From contig NC_069670.1 in assembly GCF_027244095.1 (NCBI RefSeq), positions 16,015,320 to 16,079,319 on the forward strand: DNA of 64,000 nt. Direction: 5' to 3'. Of the stretch, positions 19,200-29,836 are shown piece after piece (the stretch's first letter is position 1; each line of letters opens with the position of its first letter). This DNA comes from Hemicordylus capensis (taxonomy: Eukaryota; Chordata; Lepidosauria; Squamata; Cordylidae). A program made the position numbers and the translations under genes. The notes beneath the pieces are model-generated. The model was not told where the DNA came from. It was given only the letters and a program-made list of their open reading frames with translations, and ran no database searches.

Positions 19200-20990
19200 G
19201 TCTGCTTGAAACCCCCCGGCCCAATTTATGACCGTGTGGTGGGGGCTGTCTCCAGATCTCAGGGAGGGCTTTGGACTGAGAACACAGAACCACAGGTGGG
19301 AGGGCTCAGAGGCAAGTGTGGAGAGGAAGGGCACACAAGCTGAGGAGAGGACTTCTCCACCTCTATTCACTATCCCACTTCCAGGTGGGGAAAATGGGGA
19401 CTCATTGGGGTGATGTGTCCACCCCACGTCTGTGTGTGGGGGAGGGGTGAATGTGTGTAAATGTGTGTTGGGGGTTAAATGGGGCAAAAGATGGGGTAGC
19501 AGCTAGCTTGCCCCCTTCCCACAGAATGCCCCTGTAAACATCTTTAGATGGCAGAATTCCAGATTATACTGGTCACAGGGAGGGAGGGAGGGAGGGAGTC
19601 CCCCTGCATCAGAACTCCTCTGTCTGCAGTAAACAAAGTGAAAAATAATTCTGCACATGCCCAGCAACAACTTCACCCATAAGAGGTTTTCTTTAAGGTT
19701 TATTTCCCTTTGCAGGGAAACAACTCTGCACATGTTCAGAGGCACTAAGTCTCAGGTGACAAGACGACAGGTTTATTAGCAGAAGGCGGCATCTCTAAAC
19801 TCCAGGGAGAAGATGAACAAAACCACTTCAAAATGAATGCTGATGCGGGAAACCACCTTTTCTTGACTTTGTTCCTTCTTACGGCAGCAAATAGCCTGGA
19901 TCCGTGGGTTTTAATTAAGCAGAAGCTCTCGCGTTAGCCCAAACTGGCTACTGTTCCTGTTCCTCAGAAGACTGAGTTCACTCAAATCCTCAGGTCAGGG
20001 CAGTTTTTAAATTAATTAAAACAGAATTACAATGCTAAACAATATAGATCCAGACACAAACAGCAAAACAAATTGCAGGCAGGAGTCTCTCCTAACCCTA
20101 CCTAGAGATGCTGCCAGGGACTGAACCTTGAATTCCCAGCATGCAAAGCAGACGCTCTTCCACTGAGCTATGGCTCCACACCCTGTGAAAGCCTGCTTGA
20201 CTGCTTGGAGGGCCCAACAGGAGATAGTACCAAGAGTTGCACTGGGTTATGCCCTTATAAAAGCCGATTAAATTGATACCCCTGAAGGGTCATGAGCTGT
20301 TATTTGGCATGGCTGTGGTGGGAGGTGGGGAGTGGGGAGTGGTGGCAGAGACCCACACATGATACAACAGAACACCATACTGCTACCCCACTGGTTGAAC
20401 CACAGTGAAATGTCCATAATCATCAGTGTTATTTGACCAGTGGGGGACGTCTCGTTTCACCTGTGGACTGTTGGACGTCTAAAATCTTTGCCCGTTGCAT
20501 GTCTGCCTCCTATACAACTCCAAAGGGGACCTGGGACTTTCTGGGGAAGAGAAGATATCAGCTACCAACAATAGTGTCATCTTCTCCCAGTGCAAATGGG
20601 TGTCTCATTCCAAGCACTCCCAAGAGATCCCCAGCTATAAGGAGACTACCTTCTAACCAATGGTCCCACTGATGAAACATCACCCCCTTGGTCTGGGCTC
20701 TCTGCCAGCAACCTGCCTAGCCAAGAGATGCTTATCTTTGGAAGCTGTAACACTTTACTGGCTGCTTGCTTTGTTTCCCCTCTCCTCACTGTGAATGGTC
20801 ACTAACTTTTCCTGTCTCTGCTGCTTACCCTGTGAAGGTCTGTATCCTTTTTCTCTCTCCCAGAGAGAGCTGGTTTTGTTAAAAAGGCAGGTGGCACCCA
20901 CTCCCCAGTATGGAACTCATTCTAGTAAGCCACAATACATTATCGTGAACTTTATTCTCAGAACCACATTTCTACAAAAGTGATTGCAGA
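19200..20990. other. Copy B intergenic segment with a deletion junction
   Basis: No gene is visible. It is homologous to A1 12.8-11.75 kb and 8.25-7.31 kb in inverse orientation. The join is near 20073, where a SINE broken after 'ttgcaggcagg' meets sequence that lies 3.5 kb away in A1. Confidence 0.75.
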
Positions 20991-20991
20991 A

Positions 20992-21038
<47 letters not shown>

Positions 21039-21039
21039 T

Positions 21040-21390
21040 CATGGTGGAGATGAATCTGAAACACAATTTCGGAAGAAAGCTAAGGTTCCCTTGGCAAGTA
21101 TCCTGTTTCCCAGAATAGCCAACCTTCAGGAAACCCACAAGAAGGGTGTTGAAGGCAGTAGCAATCCCTTGCTATTTGCCCATTCCCTACACAGCAACTT
21201 CTGCTCAGAGGTAGACTACCCCTGTGGCAGGAGGTTTCATTTATCTGCCACAGGTAACCATTCCTAGACTCCCCCTCCATAGAAAAGTCTCGCTGTGTTG
21301 GTCTTACCTGCTGCTCCTCTGAGAAGAAGTCGAGAGGGAGAGTTTGTCAGGGGAAGCTGTAGAGATCTCTCTCAGAGCACTTTAATACCA
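21040..21390 (-). pseudogene. Beta-keratin relic with coding region deleted
   Basis: On the minus strand the counterpart of the gene 1 promoter and exon 1 is present. Its box reads TATTAAAG (around 21390-21381), whereas genes 1 and 6 have TATAAAAG. Exon 1 ends at 21308 before GTAAGAC. A shortened 252-bp intron ends TGTGTTTCAG, and exon 2 starts at 21055 with ATTCATCTCCACC. Immediately after ATGA, at the position of the keratin start codon, the sequence jumps to CTCTACACAC of the downstream microsatellite. The whole coding region and 3' UTR are gone. If transcribed, the frame would read MTL followed by His-Thr repeats. Confidence 0.85.
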
Positions 21391-21399
21391 TTTTGGCCC

Positions 21400-24300
21400 A
21401 AAACGGTAGTAGTTACAAGACACCCCCATGATGCCTGAGGGATGAATCAGCCTGCCAAGACATTTTTGTGGGTTCATCATAACACCAGTTAACTTTATTG
21501 TGCCACCTGCCAGGAACATAATCAACAGCTCATGCTACAACTTAATACCTCATGGGTGTATCCAGCCCTCTTTTCCTCTTCATCTCCATGATCTCTTTTT
21601 CTCTTACTATTTCCTGGAATGATTTAGATATTCATTGAACACAAGGCTGCAAATTTTGGCATGCCAGCTCTTTGTTGGACTACAACTCCCATCATCCTTA
21701 ATGATTGGCCACTGTGGTGTGGATGATGACTGTTGTAGTCCAACAAGCACTGGAGGGCATATAATGCCCCACCACATCCAGTGGCAGTCCAAGACCTTTG
21801 CTGCAGCATTCCCGGTAACCGGGATTTCCAAATGTTCTGGCCTACAGCTCCCATCATTCCCAGCCCAAGCACACTGTCCCTGGGAATGATGGGAGTTGTA
21901 GTCCACAGCATCGGGGAGTCCTTGGTACAGGGAACACTGCTAGTCATCCATCCAATGCAGAAAAGGTGAACCCTGCTCAGCAGAGAGGACAATTCATGCT
22001 CATTTCTAGGGATCTGCAAATCGATTTGGGTACAAAACAATTTGTACCCGAATCTACCTGTTTGTGGTGATTTTTGGACAAAACAAATTGCCCCTGTGCT
22101 AGCTGGCCAGATTTGGGTTAAAAACACCACCCAGATTTCGGACCCGAAAGATTTGTCGATTCAGACCTCCATTTTGTGGCGATCCCTCTTGCTGTCTCCA
22201 TTTTGTGTCAGGTAATTCTTTTTAAAAATCCCACCCTCCCAAGCTTCAGATTGGTGACTTACAGTGTGCAACGACCGCCTGGAGATTCCCCCCTGATTTC
22301 AGATTGGCTAATTTCCATTCAAATCTTGTGTTGCCAGGGGTGACTGACCCCATATTGGCTAGGGGAAGAGTCAAAGAAGGGACAAGGGTTTGAAGGAGGG
22401 GTTTTAAAATGTATTTAAGGAGGCAGGCAGCCACCATTTAGTTCCTGCTTTCCTGATTGAGGAAAAGAGAAGAGAATTTTTTTCACCCCCTTGCTGCTGC
22501 TGAGAGAATCACTGCCTGCGCCTGCTCTCTGTGCAAATCGATTTGGGTACAAACCGATGTGTACCCGAATCTAGCTGTTTTGGGAGATGTGTGGAGAAAA
22601 CAAATAACCTCTGTGCTAGCTGGCCAGATTTGGACCCAAAACAAATTGGGGTTATTCGATTCAAGTACAAATTGATTTGAAAAAACCGATCCTACTCATT
22701 ACCACAAGGACTGCTATGGTTCACCTGAAGCAGGGCACAAAATGGCACCCCCCTCATATATGCATCCTCTTCCCCCTTTTATTTTATAGGAACATAGGAA
22801 GCTGCCTTATACTGAGTCAGACTAGTGGTCCATCTAGCTCAGTAAATCCATCTTGCTCATTATTGCCTAAACAGATTGGCCCTATCTTGAGGATTATACC
22901 AAAAAAAAGAACCCCAAATAGAAACTCATAATCAAGAAATATGGATAAATTGGATCCTATGATACCACAATTTATTCAGTTATAAACATTAAATAATGTC
23001 ACTATCAGGATACTGATCCCAATCACAAATAAAATACCTATCAAATAGATGCACTCAAAAGCCATATATAAATACATAAACAAAGTTTCTTTGAAATAAA
23101 TTGCCACCAAGTGTTGAAAGATATTTGAATGCTATCACAGAACCTTCACGGAAACCTTCTTGCTCATTGAAAAACCATAGGGAAAGTGGGCTATGCCTTC
23201 CTGCCCTGGATGGTGTGCTTCCTGGAAGCATCTGATTGGCCACTGTGGAAAGGAAGATGCTAGACAAGAAATGGAGCTTTGATTCAAAGATGGAGCTTTG
23301 GCTTTGATTCAAAGATGGAGCTTTGGCTTGATTCAAAGGATCTTCACATGCTCCCCGTAAAGCAGGGCTACACAACTTTGGCCATCCTGCCATTGTTGGA
23401 AGACAATTCCCATGATTCCCTTCCACAGTGGCCACTTGACTCCCTTAAGACAGTCACAACCCCTTCTGCTTCTGTGGGGGTAAAGTGTGCCATCAAGTCA
23501 ATTTCGACTCCTGGCATCCACAAAGCCCTGTGGTTTTCTTTGGAAGAATACAGGAGGGTTTTACCATTGCCTCCTCCTGCGCAGTATGAGATGATGCCTT
23601 GCAGCATTTTTCTATATCGCTGCTGCCCAATATAGGAGCAGCAGGGATTCCAACCTGCAACCTTCTGCTTGTTACTCAAGCATGTCCCTGCTGCCCCACT
23701 TAAGGTAGCTGGTGTCTAAAACCGTCACCGTGCTCAGGGAACATAGGGGCACCAGGAATATACTGCAACATTTGTTGTGGGTCCGTGTGTGTGTGTGTGT
23801 GTGTGTGTAGTGTGAGAATGGGAATTTGGTTTATTCCTCTGCAGGTATTTACTCATCTCTGGAATTTCTGGCTTGATGATTCATTCTCTTATTTGCATCT
23901 CAAAGACACCACATTTTGTGTGCCCTGAAGTTTTACCCTGTACAAATATTTGCTGTTTGGATGGTTTGTTGTTGTCAAGCTAATTTTAAAAGATCAGAGC
24001 CCAGATTAAGAGAAGTAATGCTCTTAATTACCATACAAGCTAGAAACTGGTCCTACCCTCAACCTTGAACGGATGGCACTGATTTCCCAAACCAGCCCAT
24101 CAGCAGCCCTGGATGATGACTATACAGACAACAAGCCCCAGAGGGGCAAAATGACACTATTGCAGCCCGATCTTTCTCTCTGACAGCTTAGCAGTCAATG
24201 GCATCTTTTTGCTAATGGCCCCTAGTTCTTTCAGGTCAGGAGGAGGTGGTGGGGCTGTGGCATGATGAGAGAGCATCTGTGTTGCCCACAGAAAGTTCCA

Positions 24301-25146
24301 TTTTCAATCTCCGGGTATGACTGGGAAAGACTCCTGCCTGAAACTTTGGCAAAATCACTACCAATCAATATAGAAAATCCAGAGCTAGATGGACCAATGA
24401 TCCATCCAGCTCAGCCTTCAGTAAAAGACAGATTCTCATAAGGGGATGGGGCTGTAGCTCAGTGAAAGAGAATCTGCTTTGCATGCAGAAGGTCCCCGGT
24501 TCAAGCCCTGGCAGCTCTCCCCCTGCTAAGCAGAAGAGAGATGCCATTTTAAGAACGTGCCCCCTGGCCTACTGAGGATTCTCATACTGGGTGTCAGAAG
24601 AAGACCTGAAGATGGATCTCTGTCCCAAAGACCTCCTAATCTGAAGAGAAACTCAAGGGAAACACCAAGAATATCCACTGAGGGCAAGGATGCCAGGCTG
24701 GGCTGAAGAGGGACAGTTGCTCTCCCCCTTACTAAGCGGAAGAGACTTACCCCCTCATTTATTTATTTATTTATTTTAATTATTTAATATTTATTTTTAA
24801 GCGTCTCTTGCTTTTAACCATGGGGATTGGGGAAATACTCACCTCCTTTAGTTGAGGGGTATGACTAGGAGCCCAGATGCGCAGAAACCCATTTTCTTTG
24901 GGGGCAGATAATTGCACCTGGAGCGAAATAAAGTGATGAATGAGGTACTGCAAGCTGGGACAGAAGGCCTGATGGGATAATGCACCCTTTGGGGTCCGAG
25001 CCCATTTCTTGTTGCTGTGCAGGTTGACCATTTGGGAGGCAGGAAACCCAAATGCTTGACACCCAGCAGGAAGTGGAAAACATCAAAGCGTCAGCTTGGC
25101 CACAAATTGCTTGTCTCCTCACACCATTGAGCACTGCTGACTTCAT
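21400..25146 (-). other. Copy B counterpart of A1 positions 16-4270
   Basis: No gene is visible. It contains the inverted non-autonomous hAT-like element (22007-22694), palindromic MITEs near 21672-21745 and 21845-21905, the shortened minisatellite (23274-23338), a BovB-tailed SINE (23462-23725), a GT microsatellite near 23786-23810 and a partial SINE at about 24444-24540 (+). Confidence 0.7.
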
Positions 25147-25558
25147 GATCTGCCTGTTAAGAATTAGACTGTTCAGCTAACAACCTGCATTAAGGATTCT
25201 GTCCTCTATTACACCCACATCCTCGGAGCATCAAAGCTACCTTGCATGTATCCCCTTGAGGAGCTTAGAATCTTTTACCCAGGTGGCTGTCTAAGCCCAA
25301 GGGGACCACCTCCCATATGATATCGCTATTCCCATCTGGCAGCAGTCACAGTTCCATCATTAAAATAAATAAATTTAAATTCCGACTTCATATTGTGCAA
25401 CTCTTTGATTTCCCTACCGAGGACTGTCGCATGAGAATAAAGCTCAGTTAGCACATCGGCCTGGAAGGCACACAGGAAGATGGTTTTCTTCAGACATCTG
25501 CTCAAGTGTGTTAATAACAGGGTGGGGGGTGCATTTGTTTCAAGGGTGAAGCGAAACC

Positions 25559-25566
25559 CAGCCAAA
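25559..25566 (+). repeat. hAT target site duplication, left
   Basis: CAGCCAAA, repeated exactly at 35319-35326 on the other side of the element. Eight base pairs is the standard target duplication of the hAT superfamily. The empty counterpart at about 48.2 kb has one copy of the site. Confidence 0.93.
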
Positions 25567-25739
25567 TAGGGATGTGCGGTTCGGTCCGGATCCGGACCGG
25601 TTCGTCCCGAACCGGTCCGGATCCGGCGGCTCGATCCCGGACCGTATCGGGCCCTTCCGGGACCGAGCCGGACCGAATTCGAGCCGGTTCGGTACCGAAC
25701 CGGCTCGGGTTTCCCTAACCGGTTCGGGAATGAAATTGA

Positions 25740-27110
25740 GTCTCTGAGTGTCTCTTTAAAGTTCCAAGTGTGTCCTCCATTTTGTGTCTCCTTCCCAAAA
25801 CTTTTGCTCCTCCTTGCATCCATTTTGTGATGCTATTTCCAGGCATTGTATTGGCTGCGCTATTGATCCTTGATTGGCCAGAATGAGTCCTTTGGTCTGG
25901 TAGGCTGCTTGGCTGTTGCACTGTTGAGAGCTGGCACCCTGTTGGCCGTGGGGGGAGTGCAAAGGTGGGGGCTCCCAAAGGAGGGAATTTCAAACCTATA
26001 TAAACCCAAGCCTCTTCTCTGGAAACTTCTCTTGGCTGCAGTTGTGGGATCATCTCTGAGACCTGCTTGCCCTTTGCTGGCTGCTCTGGTGTCTCTGTGA
26101 GTCCTGACTGTGTCCTGTGTCTCTCTGTGTGTGCTCTAATCCTTTGTCCACCTGCCCTTTGTGACTCTCTGTGTGTCTCCTCTCTCTGTCTGTCTCTTGT
26201 CTGTATACTGTGTGTTACTTCACTTTACTTTCTTCTTAATTTCCCCCAATTTTCCCTGTTCCTTGTCTGTCTGCTTTTCTCCCCCCCTCCCCCCCCCCTT
26301 TCCCTTCTCATCCTTTGGGCCTACCCTCCCCCTCCCCCACTCCCACCCACTGCATCCTCATTGCTTTAAAACTTCTTCCATTAATTATTGCTCTTTGTCC
26401 TGCCTTGTTTTTGTCCAACTTTTTGATTTTCACATTGCATTGCATTGGTTTCATTTATATATTGCTTGCTGGTTTTGCTTAAATTGTACCATTTTGTTTG
26501 TTTCTGCTGACTGCTGCTGCCCTGCAAGTTGGTTCCCTGAATCCCTCCCCCCCACCCCCAGAGGATTCTGTTGTTGTTTCTTGTTGTCCCATATAATCAG
26601 TTTTGGTTCCCTGCTCCCAACTTGCCCCTCCAAGTCCAACCACACCCCACCCCAACCCCACCCCATCCAGCCTTCTCCCAAGTTTGCTGCTGCCAAACAG
26701 AGTCCAGTTTTCTTTGCTTGCAGTTCCACTTAATCATTTGCTATTATTAATTTGCAGCAATTGTGGTTTCATTGTCTCTGTTCACTTAGTGGCCCCCCTC
26801 AGAGTCTGTGTTTGGTTCCCCCTCCCCACCACCCCACCCCCAAGTTTTTTCTGCTGGTTAGAGTCTTTCTTTTCATTTTTTTTAAAACTTCTGGCTTGTG
26901 TTCTCTTGATATATATTGCTTTATATATTTTGCTACCCTCCTCCTCCTCCTCCCCCCCCTGCCTGCCCCCCCACCCTCCCTCCTCCCAGACCCTAGCCCA
27001 GGCCCAGCTCCTCCCCCAACCACCCTATCCAGCCTAATCGCTGCTGCTGCCCGAGTTGTTCCAGTTTCTCCTTTGCTGTTTGTTGTTGCCCCCTCCCCTT
27101 CCCCCCAACA
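25740..27110 (+). other. Pyrimidine-rich 5' region of the hAT element
   Basis: Long C/T-rich stretches contain 'ccccacccc'-like runs. Apparent reading frames here are low in complexity and I do not regard them as genes. The left portion has a TATA-like 'acctatataaaccc' near 25996, which could be a promoter, but this is weak. Confidence 0.5.
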
Positions 27111-27113
27111 CCC

Positions 27114-27460
27114 CTCTGCCACACACTAGCCCCCAACCACACACACCCTCTCTGCTCCCCCACCCCACCTCTTTTTCTCCTTGCCCCTGACTCTCTCCAC
27201 TTACCCCAGGCCCCCTGCCACACACTAGCCCCCAACCACACACACCCTCTCTGCTCCCCCCACCCCACCTCTTTTTCTCCTTGCCCCTGACTCTCTCCAC
27301 TTACCCCAGGCCCCCTACCACACACTAGCCCCCAACCACACACACCCTCTCTGCTCCCCCCACCCCACCCTCTTTTTCTCCTTGCCCCGACTCTCTCCAC
27401 TTACCCCAGGCCCCCTGCCACACACTAGCCCCCAACCACACACACCCTCTCTGCTCCCCC
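27114..27460 (+). repeat. About 100-bp tandem repeat in the hAT element
   Basis: Roughly three and a half copies of a unit containing 'cacacactagcccccaacca' and 'tttttctccttgcccc', closely similar to one another. Reading frames seen across it on either strand are products of the repetition. Confidence 0.85.
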
Positions 27461-27911
27461 CACCTCTTTGGACCGCTGCTACTGCTGTGTCCTCCCCCCA
27501 CACCTGAATCCCCCCTCCCTGCTGCGCTGCGCTTCTCCTCTCTCCTCTTTCTCTCTATCATCTCTCTTTCTCCTCTCTCTCTCTTTCTTTTCTCTCTCTC
27601 TCCTCTCTTTCTCTTTGTCCCTGCCCCCCCTTTTCTCTCTCTCTTAGTCTTTTCTCTCTCTGCTCCCCTTCACTTTCCACCTCCTCTCCCACAGCTGCAG
27701 CCGCACACAGTAGCCTACCCACCTGGCGGCTGCCATCGGTGTTTTTTTTCTTTCTTTTTATAGTTTTTGGTTGATTTTGTCTCTGCTTGGGGGTGAGTTG
27801 AGCGACACAAATAGTGTTGTCTCCTCACTTCTGCCCCTCCATCGTTGTTGAACTACCCCGGTTGCCTGTGTGCCTCGTGCGGCCGCCCTGCTGTGTCCCA
27901 GCCCAGGGTGG

Positions 27912-27980
27912 ATGGCTGGCGGCGGCGAATCCGTGACCAGCAGTGAGCGGCAGGAGAAGGACCGGAAGAAGAGGGGTTAG
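27912..27980 (+). other. Possible short 5' exon of the hAT gene
   Basis: An ATG at 27912 opens MAGGGESVTSSERQEKDRKK followed by RG and a stop (TAG at 27978). A weak donor-like GGTTAGTG sits at the end. It could be a leader exon spliced to the transposase, or chance. No supporting evidence beyond composition. Confidence 0.25.
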
Positions 27981-28205
27981 TGCGTGTGCGATTGTGCACC
28001 TTTTGTTGCCGCTTTCTCTCCCTAGCTGGCGGTTTTAAATAGGGACACCCCTATTCTGAAATGCATTTGGGTGTGGGGAGGAGGGAGGGAACCTTGGAGA
28101 GGAGATGTACTGTTGTAAAACTTGTGTCTTCATGCCCATGCCCAGTAAAGAAATTGCTGCTGTGTGTTGCGTTGCATTGCATGCGTCTTGCAGGTGGTTT
28201 TTGAA

Positions 28206-28465
28206 CAGGTGCCTTCCAGAGTGCTTCCTTGCCTCTGGGGCAGTCTGAGTGGGGTCCAGGGTTCTGATGCGATGCTGCCACTACATGCTGGGCCCATGCC
28301 ATGCCAGAGTGCTTCCTTGCCTCTGGGGCAGTCTGAGTGGGGTCCTGGCTGGGCTCTGATGCTGCCACTACATGCTGGGCCCATGCCATGCCAGAGTGCT
28401 TCCTTGCCTCTGGGGCAGTCTGAGTGGGGTCCTGGCTGGGCTCTGATGCTGCCACTACATGCTGG
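28206..28465 (+). repeat. About 87-bp tandem repeat in the hAT element, three copies
   Basis: The unit contains 'cagagtgcttccttgcctct' and 'gctgccactacatgctgggc'. Copies two and three are almost identical. Frames on both strands reflect the repeat and not a protein. Confidence 0.88.
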
Positions 28466-29212
28466 GCCAATACACACGTATGATGATGATCATGATGTTC
28501 ACTCCATGAGGCTGCCATCAAGTGTTTGCTGCTGCTTGCTTGCCATGGCATTGGGCAGGCAGAGTCACAGAGTGGGTGGGTTCAACCTCTGTGTTGGTGT
28601 GACTGGGTTCTGGTTTTGGTTGTGTGCAATTTAGAGTCACTAAATAGGCTGCATTGAGTTTGATGCTCCCCCCACAGGAGCATTACTTGAGAACCACCCC
28701 CCAGAACCCACACTTTGTGTTCCAGTTCACTAAATAAGGGTTTCCTCCTTTGATCTGCAGGTTCCCAAGCGTTGACTGCATCCCTCCCCCACCCCCGGTA
28801 GGTGCTGTGCCCTCCCCCCATCCACTCTCCCCCCCCAAAAAAGCTAAAAACTTGCCACCCACACCACAACTACTCCACCCAACTGCCCGTGCCACCCTCC
28901 CACACCGGGGTTCCACCCTTTAACCCCCTATTTTTGAAAAAAAAAACCCTCCCAGACCCATCTCCCCAATTGGCTTGGTGGTTGACTCCCAAATTCAAAA
29001 AGGACACCCTCCCCCTCACTTCGATTGGCTTCCCCCCCCCATATCAAAAAGTCTTCCTTTCCCCCCAATTGGCTTCCTTTTTTGAAAACAAACTTCCCCC
29101 CCGCCGCCTAAATATCAGCTGCCTTTTTTTTTGGCCCCTAAGCCCCTCCAAATTATTTTTTTGACCCTGTCTGGCCTTCCTCCTAAAGTTTCCCTCCTTC
29201 TGACCTAGCAGC

Positions 29213-29836
29213 ATGTCTGAGCGCCGTGTGGCGGGCAGGGCTCGCTCAAGGCTGGCAGGCAGAGGTGGGAGAGGCCAGGTGCGGGGTGTGCCTGTGGCAC
29301 GGGGAGGGAGAGGACGCGGGGAGCCTGAGGACACCCCAGTTCTCCCCATTGGAGAATTCTTTGCTCTGGCCCCATCTTTGGTGTGCAGGATTCAGTTCCC
29401 CACGCCTGCTGCCGCCAATCGCGGCAGAGGCAGAGGCACCGTTAGGGCTGTGGCAGGTCCCTCCTCGCCGGCGGCACCAGGTGCTGCTGAGCTACCGCCA
29501 GTTGTTGAGGTGGAGGAGACTGTGGAGTTGGAAGAGCAGGTAGAGGGCGGTGAGGACCGTGCGGCTGGCAGCGATGCAGCCAGGTTCTCCCTCCCTCTGG
29601 GGCCCCTTCCCCCTATCCTTTCGCCGCTCAGTGGGGCCTCCCCTCGTGAAGCCCGACACTCTGGTGGGGAGCGGTCTGGCGAGGTGGTGGAGGAGAGGCC
29701 TGCCTCTCTGATGCCAGTTCAGCCGGGCCCTTCCTCCGCTGTGGAGGGCGGAAGGGGCGGGTTGGGTGGCAGCAGTGGGCAGGCAGCGGCGGCCGCCCCC
29801 CCCAGGACTGCAGCCACCCTGCGAGAAACGGCCTAG
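29213..29836 (+). CDS. Upstream hAT reading frame, Arg/Gly/Pro-rich, 207 codons
   Basis: It starts MSERRVAGRARSRLAGRGGR, is rich in Arg-Gly early and acidic in the middle (VEVEETVELEEQVEGGED). It matches no domain I recognise. It overlaps the transposase frame by about 70 nt. A run of eight C at 29796-29803 lies in the overlap. A one-base length change there would join the two frames, which suggests either one longer protein with a length variant in this run, or a separate accessory frame. It lies 3' of a pyrimidine-rich tract ending CTAGCAG. Confidence 0.45.
   Translation: MSERRVAGRARSRLAGRGGRGQVRGVPVARGGRGRGEPEDTPVLPIGEFFALAPSLVCRIQFPTPAAANRGRGRGTVRAVAGPSSPAAPGAAELPPVVEVEETVELEEQVEGGEDRAAGSDAARFSLPLGPLPPILSPLSGASPREARHSGGERSGEVVEERPASLMPVQPGPSSAVEGGRGGLGGSSGQAAAAAPPRTAATLRETA

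Noticed and set aside
26067-27561. Several frames of 75-190 codons in the C/T-rich hAT region and its tandem repeat.
   Set aside because: Low-complexity or repeat-derived, with no domain and no consistent start.
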